The notes beneath the pieces are model-generated. The model saw only the letters and a list, made by a program, of their open reading frames with translations, had not been told where the DNA came from and ran no database searches. This document shows positions 44,846 to 56,234 of a stretch of DNA of 64,000 bases, in pieces. The position numbers and the translations under genes were made by a program. This stretch comes from Phycomyces nitens (lineage: Eukaryota > Mucoromycota > Mucoromycetes > Mucorales > Phycomycetaceae), in contig JAHRBC010000002.1 in assembly GCA_022702545.1 (NCBI GenBank), forward strand, positions 558,001-622,000. The letters run 5' to 3'. Position 1 is the first letter of the stretch. Each line of letters starts with the position of its first letter.

Positions 44846-45348
44846 TGACACGGTGTGTCTCGTTTTGGTTCCGTTCAGACCACGAACATCCTGTAAAAGT
44901 ATGACGACTTTTGCAGGATTTCTTTTAAACCCATGTGCAAGAAGTACCCTTGCGCATGGTATAACATCATCAATTATACTTAGAAGAAGTTATAATGAGA
45001 TAGTATAGATTTCTTCAGTATAAAAGGCTTGATATGAAGCAATAATAAAACATCATCTCTATCTACCTTTATTTTTATTGATCAAACCCTGATTTGTATC
45101 CTTACACATTTATTTCATTGTCACTGACTTATAATCACTCTTCGCGATAATTATAAGCATACCTCTTGTTATATTTGTCTTTTTGTATACATTCTACCCC
45201 AATTTCCTTACTGTTGGATAGACCCGAGCGTTATCACAGTACTTTATCCCTTTTTATTATACATTTTTGCCTTCTGAACTCATTGGCAACCCTTATTCAT
45301 TTTTATATCTGACAACGTTGCACCACAAAACCAACTCAACACTTGTCA
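44846..45348 (+). repeat. Solo LTR family G, copy 1
   Basis: 503 bases, TGACACGG to CTTGTCA, with the 4-base duplication GTTA (44842-44845 and 45349-45352). Shares long blocks with the LTR at 56235-56746 (cgttttggttccg, attataagcat, actgttggatag). TATA-like gtataaaagg near 45019, AATAAA-like near 45044. Confidence 0.9.
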
Positions 45349-45352
45349 GTTA

Positions 45353-45638
45353 CAAAAAGTAGAAATAAATTACAAACAAATATGACATCTAAAAGGCTCT
45401 ACTTTATTATTCTATCCAATAGAACATATTGAATAATATAATCACTGTCAAAAATAAAAAAAAATTATTATGTTTAACTTCAGTCTACTAATGGTAAGAT
45501 AATATAGTAGTTTGCTATGAATGAAACCACTCAATTTTTGTAGTGAAACGAGCATAGTAAATTGGATTTGGTAATGGAACTTATCAACTGGCCGCCTACT
45601 CAAAAGAGGAGCCAACCAATCAACTTTGCATCACTTCA
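45353..45638. other. AT-rich spacer between solo LTRs
   Basis: No gene or repeat boundary recognised. Confidence 0.5.
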
Positions 45639-45643
45639 AGGAA

Positions 45644-45929
45644 TGTAAGGAACCTCCAATTGGTCTTGACCTTTAGACCAATCATAACTGATTCCGTCTT
45701 TAATACTCTCTGACCAATCAAACTATTGTATTCATTCCCATAGACAGAACACTTATAACACCAATCATAATTATCTTTTATAAATAGCAGACATAAACAT
45801 ATTCATATAAATACCAGTAGAGCTTGATCATAGAAAGATCAAGCGAACAACTTCTTTAATAAAGGAATCTATCTACATTTCTCTGTCTGTTTTCTCTGCC
45901 CTTGCTCCTGTCCAGATCGGTTCCTGACA
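45644..45929 (+). repeat. Solo LTR family H, copy 1
   Basis: 286 bases, starts TGTAAGGAACC and ends GGTTCCTGACA, with the 5-base duplication AGGAA (45639-45643 and 45930-45934). It shares accagtagagcttgatc and aagatcaagcgaacaac with copy 2. The 5-base rather than 4-base duplication sets it apart from the other LTR families. Confidence 0.92.
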
Positions 45930-45934
45930 AGGAA

Positions 45935-47043
45935 TGCTTGGCTGTAACTTCCACTAGCTTTAAAGGGGGACCATGAACTGGATCAGATTATTATTGCAAT
46001 AGTTTATTGAGACTGAATAATTGCAAAATAGTGCAATCTAAGTTTATCCCAAATGCTCATATTCACAATAATCCAACTTTCCTCTTTTCCTCCTCTTTCT
46101 TTTATATTCTTACCATCAATATTACTTTGTCAAGCAAAACCAGCAACCTATAATTGGTACTTATCTCGTATACTTATATATTATATCAACCTAGCTAACT
46201 ATTACAAAAGTTGGTTTTTTTTTACAAAACACAAGTAAGATTAGATCAACGGCACTGTAAACCAAGATAAGTATGTCAACACTTTGGTCCAGAACTTTGT
46301 TCCCAGTAGCAAAAATCTGACAGAGAAGCAGGATATAGAGTTTATATTTCAAGAAGATGGTACTGACTTCTATACAAAGTAATGGAAAGAGGGTCATGCA
46401 ATAAATGATTTTGAGTACTTGTTGTATTTGCACATCTGCAAGTACAATAAAGACATATATAATCAATCCCAGTATTCAATATAACTGGTGAAATAACTGT
46501 AAACTATGCATTCTAACTGTGGTATACACACCACAGTTGAGTGAAATACAGACCCCACAACCGATCTCCAGTTACTACTTGCTAATAATCCTGGCAAGTT
46601 AACATCTCAGGAACAGTTACACACCAGGCACACGTACACTTCACACTGCTACAGTGATAATAAACCATTACACAACGGGGACTTTAATTACAAGGGAATT
46701 TAAATAATAGTATATAAGCAATCATAATATTCTTTCTTCAATAAATAACACTCTCACAGTATTCTTATTTCCCTTAAAAGATACTAACAATCCATATACC
46801 TCGCTAACATCAGTATAAAAGGGACAGGAGCACAGACTAGCAACATCATCTTAATTGATACCAATACTTCTACTCGTTAAAAGCCTCACTACATTAAGTC
46901 TCCCTTTACCTATAACATCTCTTTGCTTTTATTATCTTTGTGATATTGTATGGGTCTGGGCAACAGACAGTTCGATCTGGTATGAGGAAGAGGTACATTG
47001 AGTACACAGGAGACATTTCCAGTAAACAGCACTACCTTAGATA
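45935..47043. other. AT-rich interval between two family-H LTRs
   Basis: A TATA-like gtatataagc near 46713 with AATAAA-like signals and a second TATA-like agtataaaagg near 46813 suggest another LTR fragment at about 46500-46960, but I could not place its ends. Open frames here are short and unconvincing. Confidence 0.4.
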
Positions 47044-47048
47044 TCCTG

Positions 47049-47335
47049 TGTTAGGATTGGTTCCTAACAGCCTTCGCGCCACAATTCCAAAATGGATACT
47101 AGCTAGAAGACCAATACATCATAGCTATCTTTAGACTTTCCTTTCTTGTACACACACCCGCCACAATCACCAATCATTATATTTAGACACATCTTTACCC
47201 TAGCTAGAAAACATATAAATACCAGTAGAGCTTGATCGTAGAAAGATCAAGCGAACAACGTCTTTTATTAAATAACTTATCCTTGAACCTCCTGTTTCTG
47301 TCTCTTGCCTTGTCTGCTTGGATCAGTTCCTGACA
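47049..47335 (+). repeat. Solo LTR family H, copy 2
   Basis: 287 bases, TGTTAGGA to TTCCTGACA, with the 5-base duplication TCCTG (47044-47048 and 47336-47340). TATA-like catataaata near 47210; the internal block accagtagagcttgatc is shared with copy 1. Confidence 0.92.
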
Positions 47336-47340
47336 TCCTG

Positions 47341-48553
47341 CTTATATTATTCTAGTATCAACTATTTAAATAAAAGAGGTTCTTTTTCCATCAAGTCTAT
47401 ATTTGTTGTAGTAGACATATGTTGCTCTGGTTACTTTGAATTGTCTGATATGCTTAAAGAAATCCTATTTTACTACTTTCTATTGTATTGTTATAAAACT
47501 CTCTTCTCGCCTCATCCCCAACCCCGCTTTTATATTTTATGTATAACTTTCTTTTCTCGTAAAATATCTCCAGTTTATACTGCACAGTATACCAAACATC
47601 CGGATATCACCCAGTATAACATCTTATTTTACTCTCGATCAACCTTAAATACCTTAGTACTGACCTACTAAAAGTCCTAATTTAAATTCCATTGAGCATG
47701 TTCGGTACGATCTCAAGGTAAAGATAAGTAAAGAAACAGCCAGTATTCTAAATTTAATAAGTTTAAAAACTCCTGTGTAATGAGAATGAGAGGTACTGGG
47801 CATTGAACTTGCTTTATGTTTAGTGGAGATTATACAGAATCGATGTCAGGGAGTGGTTGATGATAAAGATGGGCATACAGAATACTAATTATTTTAATAA
47901 ATAAATACTTGATATCCATGTCTTTTTATGTTTCAAGTTTGAATATTCTAGCTATCATCACTGATAAGAAGTTATATGTTGAGTAAATATAAGAATTCCT
48001 TTTCTTAAAAAAATATTCTTGGAGGTCTAATTATTCTGTTATCCAAGTGTATAAAAGAAAACAAACAGAGGTATATATATATATATGTATATGTAAACTT
48101 GTAACTTCAAAGTTGTACCATCCCAAAATTGACCCCACCATATATTACTGAAGTTAAGCAAAGGTATATGAATAGATTGTAGATTGTAGATCGTGATATT
48201 GTGATTAGCTTTACATGACACCAAAAACAATAAATAATAAACATACTTAACATAAGATAAACACTGGGTATCGAATTTTTCTAAAGTCGAACTAAAGATC
48301 TATCTCTTTTTTAGAGAAAGTTTCCTTTCACTGGTACAATTAATATTTGCATCTCAAATAAATATAAATTGAGCTCGCAAGAAATTCATTATTACACTTT
48401 ATTAAGCCGGATATCTTTATGAAATTTGGTATTTTTTCTAGTGTGATTGATATATGTATATATTTATAAAGAAAATAATCCTAATAATAGCACTCTTGTA
48501 AGATTGGTTCTCCAGACCCCAAGCCATGATCAAGCAACCACAGAAATACTACT
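47341..48553. other. AT-rich interval, no gene recognised
   Basis: Contains a TA microsatellite near 48072-48090 and a short stretch near 48113-48160 with GAAGTTAAGC that recalls 5S rRNA but does not extend. A word aaagatgggcat near 47867 recurs near 31069. Confidence 0.5.
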
Positions 48554-49232
48554 TTATCGATTACTATCATACTCCTAAATCATTGAAAAGAAAAGAAAAA
48601 CATTAACATACTGCACAATAATAAGATGTCAGGACGCTTACATTCTCGCGCCTGATCTGAGCTTGTTCTTCTTCAGAAAAGTCGTTAACCATATTAAAGG
48701 TTCTTCTGATTTCTCGGGCAGACTTATGTTTGATAATGTTAGCAACTGTCTTGCACCCAAGGTCCACAAGAGGCTTGATTTTGAGGTAGTGTGCGACCTG
48801 CAAGAAATTGAATATAAAATTGAATATAATTAAGAGGATTAGTACACGATAATCTGATAGTTCTCTTTATGCGTTGTGCGTGTGTTTCATTTTTTGGCTC
48901 ACCAAAATTATATCAAAGAGGCTATCCTGATCAACATTTATATAATTTTGGTCCCATTCCTCAATATCCATCTCACTTCTCTGTTGATCATTCTGAGCGA
49001 ATGGGTCCTTATTATGATACTCGCACCATTCGTCAACCTTGGTTTGGGATTTTTTAGAGCTGATATTCGCTTAAAAGTGAATTTGCACAGTGTATGGTTA
49101 CCTTTTTCCAGATATTTGGGTTAACGTCGGGAAACTTAATGGGTTCATTTGTCTCTTGAATCACTATTCAAGCACACAAAGAATATTGATACCGGTTCAC
49201 AAAAGTGCATTTATTAATTTACCTTCAGGCAT
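48554..49232 (-). pseudogene. SKP1: SKP1-like gene lacking its N-terminal part (SCF ubiquitin-ligase adaptor family)
   Basis: SKP1 links F-box proteins to cullin in SCF ligases. Exons (minus): 49232-49223, 49163-49102, 49037-48903, 48797-48642 and 48574-48554, each with GT-AG borders and joining in frame. Readable blocks: [76 protein letters not shown], then [19 protein letters not shown] and a final EYDSNR. These match the second half of the POZ fold, the helices and the F-box-binding tail. The first ~35 residues of SKP1 are absent; upstream codons in the expected frame contain stops, and a LINE sits 330 bases upstream. No damage inside the remaining exons, so decay is recent or an upstream exon was missed. 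Confidence 0.82.
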
Positions 49233-49645
49233 GTTCTTGTATATGTATTAGAAGAACAGCCGTCGATTTTTTAAGTATTATGACTGGAATATGGCCAAGG
49301 CTAGTTGATTCAGGCAGTAGAAACAATAGGAACTCTAAAGATAATGTTGAAAATTGATGCTTATAGTGATATAGTGTGTATCGATAACGTATAGAAAATA
49401 TCTTTTTGGGTTAACTGCAGATAACCAACTAAGTCTCCAGAAAATTGTTTATGGAGTCAAGAGCTCTTGTTTGCTAATTCGAAATAAATCCTTATTTATG
49501 TGGTCCAGTGGTGTAATTGCTTAAATTTTTTGGAGACGGGGCTGAGGTATTAATATCATTACGGCCACACACGGTTTCACAGCTAAAGAATTGTTTTGTG
49601 CGGATAAATATTCTACCGACACAAATCCCCAAAATAAGAAATAGT

Positions 49646-50983
49646 ATGAGTACCCCTGAGGGATCGAACTCACAGGGCAGTACTGTCAACCCATGGCAGG
49701 TACAACGACCAGCGATCCGTGCACAGAGCACACCATCCCGTCCGAAGAACAAGTCTCTTCATATCTTCACCGCACCTGGTTTTGACCAGAGTCTCTCCGT
49801 GAATCCAGCATCTGCTGCTTGGGCCAGCACCATCCATCCATCGAGCGTTTTGTTCAATCTCGGTAAACTCGTTCCTGCCAACGCAGTAGATGATGTCCTC
49901 TCTGACAATATTGGCCAGATGACCTCGTTGACCTTGCGTTACACTCGTTCCAAGGACCTTTTGGCAGAGGCCCTTTTCATCGAACCTGCCACTCGGGTGA
50001 AAGCCATCTCCGACGGCCTGGTGTTTCAGAGCACCAGAATCGTCGCCTCTCCAAGTTTGCCTTCCAATAGTCATATTGTGAAGGTTAACATGTATCGCAT
50101 CAGTACCTGCGATCCCAAAACTGATCTTCTCGCACCGATCGAAGAGGCTTTCCAGTCGTATGGAAAGGTTGTCCAATTGCGTGCCTACGTCTCCCACCGT
50201 GGAACTTTCCGTGGTGAAGCTACCGTCCTTCTGGACACATCTGGGTTAGACACACCCAAACCCCTTCCCAGCCGTCTTCATTTGGAAGGATCCATTTCCT
50301 GCGCAGTGGAGCTGCGTTCCAAGGATATTCCACCCGTGTGCGGGTATTGCCGTGAGGAAGGTCACTTCCTGCGTGCATGTACGAAGCGTCCCTCTCGTAC
50401 ACCCCGCTGTAAGCGTTGTGGTGTCTTGGGCCACGAGATGGTCAGCAGAGACTGTCCTGCCCATCCCGACACCATTGAGGCCGAGCGTCTTCAGCAAGAG
50501 CAAATCCAGTTGGAGATTGCTGAAGCAGAAGCTCTCCGTGCTCTCCAGGCTGCTACCAACACTCCCCCATCTCCTCCCAGTGTTGTTGTCAGATCGACGA
50601 TGAACACTACACCTCCTGCTCCCATTTCTCCGGCTCCCAAGCCCATTCGTCACCGATCCTTGTCGGTGATGACCACTCGGTCCAAGGCTGGATCCAATCG
50701 ATCCCCTGCCCCCATTGGTGATGACATTGACATCCCAATGTATGATCCCAGTGGTCGAGGTACTTCTGCCAGCAAGTACTCGTTTGCCGCTCGAGGCATT
50801 GCCCTTCCTGAGGACGGTGTCTCCCGGCCCGTCATCACAGATGACGAATTCCGCCAGTCCTTGCTTGACCTCTCCGTCCAGGCACATGCCCAGGGTAATA
50901 AGCCCTTCACTGATCTTGACGGCAATACGCCTATGGAAGAACTTGACTCTCCCTCTGGTCAGTCTGGCCAACCATCTTCATAA
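49646..50983 (+). CDS. LINE ORF1 protein, nucleic-acid binding, 445 aa
   Basis: Start chosen at ATG 49646 (MSTPEGSNSQG), because the upstream part of the open frame crosses the element boundary at 49563. Coats element RNA (family role). A fold resembling the Gag-like RNA-binding part lies around residues 150-230 (VNMYRISTCDPKT, then GTFRGEATVLLD). It is followed by two zinc knuckles: CGYCREEGHFLRAC (C-x2-C-x4-H-x4-C) and CKRCGVLGHEMVSRDC. A Glu-rich helix and a Pro/Ser-rich tail end the protein. Its stop TAA (50981-50983) directly touches the ORF2 ATG. Confidence 0.9.
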   Translation: MSTPEGSNSQGSTVNPWQVQRPAIRAQSTPSRPKNKSLHIFTAPGFDQSLSVNPASAAWASTIHPSSVLFNLGKLVPANAVDDVLSDNIGQMTSLTLRYTRSKDLLAEALFIEPATRVKAISDGLVFQSTRIVASPSLPSNSHIVKVNMYRISTCDPKTDLLAPIEEAFQSYGKVVQLRAYVSHRGTFRGEATVLLDTSGLDTPKPLPSRLHLEGSISCAVELRSKDIPPVCGYCREEGHFLRACTKRPSRTPRCKRCGVLGHEMVSRDCPAHPDTIEAERLQQEQIQLEIAEAEALRALQAATNTPPSPPSVVVRSTMNTTPPAPISPAPKPIRHRSLSVMTTRSKAGSNRSPAPIGDDIDIPMYDPSGRGTSASKYSFAARGIALPEDGVSRPVITDDEFRQSLLDLSVQAHAQGNKPFTDLDGNTPMEELDSPSGQSGQPSS

Positions 50984-53900
50984 ATGACTGTACAGTCTAT
51001 CTGCTTAGGAACCTTGAATGCTCGAGGTCTCCTATCTACCATCACTAATCCGCAATCCCCCAAACGTCTCTTTATCCGTCACCTCCGCTCCTTCTCTCCC
51101 TTACTTTCCTTACTTGCTCTACAAGAGACCCATCTCCTTCCTTCCCATCATTCCACAATGCACCTTCTCTTCCAAGCCCAGGCAAGTCTTTGGACTTCGC
51201 ACTGTGGCCTTATATCTTTCGATCCCCTTCTCCACCTTGAACAATTGTACGTGTCACCAGATGACCGTGCACTAGTTGTAAAGGTTACACATACTGATCA
51301 ACGCATTGATCCTTTTGCTGTTGTTGTTCTTTATGCTCCCAATATCCCTGCCCAGCGGCGCACTTTCTTTTCTTCTCTTGCCACCCTTCTCCCTTCCCTC
51401 ATCCCTTCACTTCCTGCCTTTGTCTTGGGCGACTTTAACTGCAATCTCCATCAACGTCGAAGCCATCCTGCAGACTGGCAAGGCTACCTCCAAGGTAATT
51501 GTATCGATGCTATCACTAATTCCGCCTCTTCCCCTATCCCTACCTTCCATAGTTCCCGAACCCGTACATGTATCGACTACCTCTTCCGCCCTTCCTCCAT
51601 CCCCACCGAATCACCCGAAGTCAGTTTCATCAATCCTTCTTGGACTGACCACTGTCTTCTCGCTGTCTCCATTCCTCTCTCTCGCCCATCTGGACCTGGG
51701 GTCTGGCGTTTCAACACCCAGTACCTTTTTCACGACGAATTTGACACTATCTTGACTGATCTTTTGGATAAGGCAAGCCAATCTTTTCCCAAAGATGCTT
51801 CCCCTGGGATCCGTTGGGATTGTCTCAAGCAGGCTGTCAAGCAATTATCGCTCACTTATGGCAAAAAGTCCAACGTCGCCTCCGTTCCCAAGAGCGTCGC
51901 CTCCACCGCCTCCGCAATGAGCTCTCAGGATCTTCATCCTCACCTCAACTCTCCTCCGTCGAATCTGAGCTGGCCTCGATTCAGCTAACTCGTGCCTCCA
52001 CCCTAGCAGCCCGATCTGGTGCCAAGTGGTGTGAAGAAGGCGAGACATCGTCCAAATATTTCTTCCGAGTACTCAAGCAACGCTCTGCTGCCAAGTCCAT
52101 CACCACTCTCGTTGACCCCGACACCTCCACCACCTTCACCTCGCCAGCAGACCTGCTTGGCCACACACGCTCATTTTACCAGTCCCTATACTCTCAAGAA
52201 GCCATTGACCTCTCGGCCGCTCACTCCCTCATCGACCACATCCCTCCTTCTACAAGCCTTTCTTCCGAAGACTCCGCTCCTTTGACCTTTAAAGTGACGC
52301 TGGACGAACTCAAGTCTGTGCTTAAGACTACCCCGAACAACTCCAGCCCTGGCATGGATGGCCTGCCGTACCCTTTGTGGTCGCGCTTACTTGCTCACCC
52401 CACCATCCAGTCCCTTGCTGTTGAGGTGTATCAGGATGCCCTCTGTGGTGTTTTCCCCCCTTCGTGGCTGGAAACAGTTTTGGTCTTGCTTCCCAAGGCT
52501 GGTGACCTGACTTCTCTTCGGAACTGGCGCCCAATCTCCCTCATCAACTGCGACGCTAAACTCTTCACCAAGATGCTCACATCCCGTCTAAGATGTTGCA
52601 TAGGCCCTCTGATCACCCCATTCCAAACGGGCTTCATGGCTGACCGCTTCATTGCGGACAATGGACTTTTGACTCGGCTGGCTATGTCCCATGCCCAACT
52701 CACCAAGGATCCTGGAGTCGGTCTCCTTCTGGACCAAGAGAAAGCTTACGATCGGGTCCATCCCACTTACCTTCGTCTGGTCATGTCATGGTTAGGTTTA
52801 CCTACCATGTTCATTGACTCTGTTTGCGCCCTCTTCTTCTCGACTCAGATCCATGTCAATGTCAATGGCCATATCTCGTCCTCCTTTGAGCAAGGTCGTG
52901 GGCTTCGACAGGGTGACCCGCTCTCGCCACTTTTGTTCAACATTGCCTTTGAGCCTCTCCTTCGTTCCCTCCTTGCCTCTCCGTCCCTTTGTGGATTCCG
53001 CTTCTTGGTTCCCTCCCACCTCTCCTCCTCTACACCGCCTCTTTCTCCGCCACCTCTGAAGCTTCTGGCTTACGCTGATGATCTTCTGTTGTTCTTGTCC
53101 TCTCCCTCTGAGATGAGCACCGTCTTGTCGATTCTGCGCACTTTTGGGCTGGCCTCGAATGCAAAGGTCAATCTGAACAAGACAGTTGCTGTTGCTCTCT
53201 CTGGGCATTTCCATCCCGATTGGGGTCCTGTTCTGGATGCTGCCAATATTACCACCCGCCATGATTGCCATGAGGCTAATGCCATCCGTTATCTGGGTTT
53301 CCCACTTAGCTCTCACCCTGCCCAACTAGAATCTTTCCGTGCTGCCCTCCTTGCCAAACTCGAACGCCACTGCACTATGCTCTCTGCAAGAGGCTTGTCA
53401 GTGCGCGGTAAGAGTATTGTTGCCAACTCTCTTCTCTTGAGCTCCATATGGCATGTCCTCTATGTGACCCCTGCCCCTCTCTCTTTCTTCGCTGCTATAC
53501 GCAAGCATGTTCGTTCTTTTCTCCACCTTGGTTTTGGCAGCCCTGGTTGGCCTCTTCTTTGCCTACCACGCAAGTCTGGGGGTTTGGGTCTTTTGGATCC
53601 TGATCACCAACAGCGTGCTCTCCAACTGCGATGGATTCTTCCCATTTTGCGTTCTCGATCGTTTTCTCGATCTTCTTCCTTTTTATTACCTTATTTAGAA
53701 TTTTTACTTCCTCTTCACTTTCGTTCTCCTTCTGCTAGTATAGCTCTGCTGTTTCCCTGTAGTACTGTGAGTTGCCCCAGTTCCCTACTGCCAATTCACC
53801 GTGCCTGCTCTCGTCTACTTCCCAATGCTCTTCCTCCCACACTCAGTGTAGCACCTTTGGTGGTTCTTGAGTTCCCCCTGGCTTCTGTTTGGACTTTTGT

Positions 53901-54699
53901 CCCGCCATTCGTTTCTCCGGAAATGAATCTCAAGTCACTTCTTGTCTCGGATGCCTTTCTGGTAGATGATGATGGACGTCTCTGTCCACGACTTCGTGGC
54001 GATCGCCCAAGAGCACGGAACCGTATTGGCCAATTCTTCAGCAAGATCGATGCTGGTAGAATGGTCTATTGTCCTTGGTTTCTTCCGTGTCTTCAACTCC
54101 CGTCTCCCACCTCACCTCCTCCGCCTGGTCTCTCTTCTCTTCTCTCCGTGGTCCTTTTAGACAAACGCCCTTTGGGCAAAGCATCCACAGGATCACTGCG
54201 CCGGCATCTTTGTCCGTCCCCACCTCCGCCACTTCTCCCTCCTGTCCGTTGGCGTCGTTTTTGGTCCCTGGTTATTCCACACCATTGTCGCACTTTGTGG
54301 TGGAAAGTGATATGGAAGCGGATTCCTACCCGACTGGCCATCCACAACATCATGCCTCACACCGTCTCTGACCCCATGTGCTTGGTGTGCTCCACCGACA
54401 CCGAAGACCAAGACCATTTCCTCTTCTTCTGTCCTAAGAAACGCCCGGTGTGGAACGTAGTCCTCTCTCGTTTCTGCCGGAGCTGGACCCTGGATGATGT
54501 TCGGCAGATGCTGACATCCTGTCAACTCCCCTCTGCTTCTCCCACTCGGGATACTCAGATTTTGCTGGTGGTTATAACAGCCAAGGCAATTTGGAATGCC
54601 CATTGGAAGTTTGTCTTTGATAATCAGCCTTTTCTTCCTGGAGTAGTGGCTACAAAGGCCTCCAGTACTATAGAGAGACAGCGAGCTATACTAGCTTAA
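50984..54699 (+). pseudogene. LINE ORF2: endonuclease/reverse transcriptase (one frameshift)
   Basis: Nicks the target DNA and reverse-transcribes the element. Part one, 50984 to about 51865, is an apurinic-type endonuclease (TLNARGL near the start, LQETH, LGDFNCN with Asp at 51431, TCIDYLF, WTDHCLL). Part two is in another frame to 54699: RT with LLLDQEKAYDRV, GLRQGDPLSPLLFNIA and YADDLLLF (53071-53094), then a C-terminal CLVCSTDTEDQDHFLFFC zinc motif. The two frames overlap at 51814-51988 and must switch in the A run 51863-51867, where one extra A would join them. Possible single-base loss or homopolymer error. Otherwise open for ~1,240 codons. Confidence 0.92.
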
Positions 54700-54949
54700 G
54701 GAGTTTTTTTTCTTTCTTTCTTTCCTTTCTTTTACTTATTTTCCTTACTTTTTTATCACCTATATTGTCCTTTTATATTATTCCTTTCCTCCAAGTCCAA
54801 TTAATGGCAATCTAGAAGCCGCACGCCTTGCGTGACGGCAGAACAATATAATACTAAAAAAAAAAAAAAAAAAAATTAATATCATTACTACATTTAGGGC
54901 TTACTATATACACTGTGTTTCTTGTTATTCCGACTGGCTACTCAATCTG

Positions 54950-56200
54950 GTCTTGAAAGTGAGGATGAGCAGGTGTTCTGGCTGGGATATTCAACTTATC
55001 AGTAGTCAGTACCTCCTCCACCAGATATGGAAATAAACTAGTGCCTTTGTTGACGAGGACTCTTGTAGGCAGACCGTACTGACAAACTCATTCGTACAGA
55101 AATTCAATAATCGTCTCTGAAACGGAATTTATTTTTATGCGAGCCTTGAGCCATCCAAAAAATACTCGATACCCAATATAATGGTCGTATTACCAGACGC
55201 TGATTTAGAAACAGTAAGAAAATCCAACATATAGAGTGTAGTGATCTTTTGGTACTAGCAGAGGAACAAGTAGGGCAGATATCTTTGGATTTGACCTGAT
55301 ATGCTAACATAAAAGACACGACAATATATATATATATATTCTTATGGTGCAATAGTATCCCAGTCAGTAATGCATCTCACTAATGTGTACCACGGTCCGC
55401 ACAACATCCTGATGTCCTTGTAAAGTGTAATTCTGACAATTTCAAAACATTGTAGGCATATCTTCATATCTCAATACTTGGCGAGGCTCATACTTATCAG
55501 TAACCTTGTCGTACGGCTGATTATACTGTCTGATACAATACTTGATCATGCCTTTTCTCAGCCTTACTTTCTCCTTTTCTGACATGTCATTATAGTAGGA
55601 CACTAGCTTTAAATATTCTCACAGCAATCAATACTCATCTGGTGACATTCTTTTGGCTGGCCGAACTGTTCCAGAACCCTGGAATTCTATACCAAAATTG
55701 TGTAGAGGTAATTAGACGCCTCTATCAACCAAAAAAAATCTGTCGTGCTTTGTGTTTAAAAGCCCAAACCGCTAGTCTGAATAGACTGTCCATATTCTCA
55801 TTATTATGGCCGGGTCAGTAGTAGATATTAAAGTCATGGTCTTGGATACTGAGAATCCACCTCGCAAAATGATATTATATTGTGTACTTGTCATTAGAAT
55901 CTTTAAGGCCTGGTGGTCGACATACACTTTGAAATTTTCCATCAAATAGAGTCCAACAAACATGATAAACCATATACAGTGGCCAAGAGTTCCTTTTTAT
56001 AAACAAAATGATTTTGCTCAACATTAGTCAAAGCTCGATTTTCGTAGCGAGTGGGATGCACCTCATTCCTATTCTGTACTGAGGTCTGTAATTGTACTCC
56101 CCAAATTGTAATATGGAAAGCATCAGTGTACAGAATAAATTCTCTTGAAATCTGCGTGCTGCAAAATCAGACTGCCTGTCAGTATTGCCTTACACCTTTG
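54950..56200 (-). pseudogene. pol: Decayed Ty3/gypsy pol fragment (RNase H then integrase)
   Basis: On the minus strand from about 56150: ISREFILYTDAFHI..., YENRALTNVEQNHF, KKELLATVYGL, then after a frame change FKVYVDHQALKILMTS (55925-55875) and ISTTDPAIIM-side sequence matching the end of RNase H. Lower coordinates (55320-55220) give a zinc-region-like ICPTC segment and integrase-like traces near 55080. Many stops and shifts. Different subfamily from the element at the window start. Confidence 0.65.
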
Positions 56201-56234
56201 GAATTATTGTTTTTCTGGCTCTGTCTATCGATAA

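Larger units (their letters stand above)
49563..54875 (+). mobile_element. Full-length L1/Tx1-like LINE with poly(A) tail and target duplication
   Basis: Flanked by the direct repeat ATTAATATCATTAC (49549-49562 and 54875-54888; the first A merges with the tail). 83-base 5' leader, two reading frames, a short 3' region and 20 A at 54856-54875. Complete ends and near-intact frames indicate a young insertion. Codon use is GC-richer than the surroundings, as expected for a mobile element kept by recent selection. Confidence 0.95.

Noticed and set aside
48113..48165. 5S rRNA-like stretch (CATCCC... and GAAGTTAAGC)
   Set aside because: The spacing between the two boxes is too long, and flanking stems do not pair; at most a degenerate fragment.
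49517..49645. N-terminal extension of LINE ORF1 from 49517
   Set aside because: The segment 49517-49562 is flanking DNA outside the element (left of the target duplication end).
49655..49675. tRNA B-box-like GAGTTCGATCCC on the minus strand
   Set aside because: No cloverleaf can be built around it; it is inside LINE ORF1 codons.
50246..50971. 241-codon frame antisense to LINE ORF1
   Set aside because: Shadow of the GC-richer ORF1; no motif, no start context, and the sense frame has clear zinc knuckles.
51863..51869. Programmed -1 frameshift in LINE ORF2 at C-AAA-AAG
   Set aside because: The slippery site is imperfect (C instead of A in the first place), and the EN and RT parts normally form one frame; a lost A is simpler. 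Other copies would decide.
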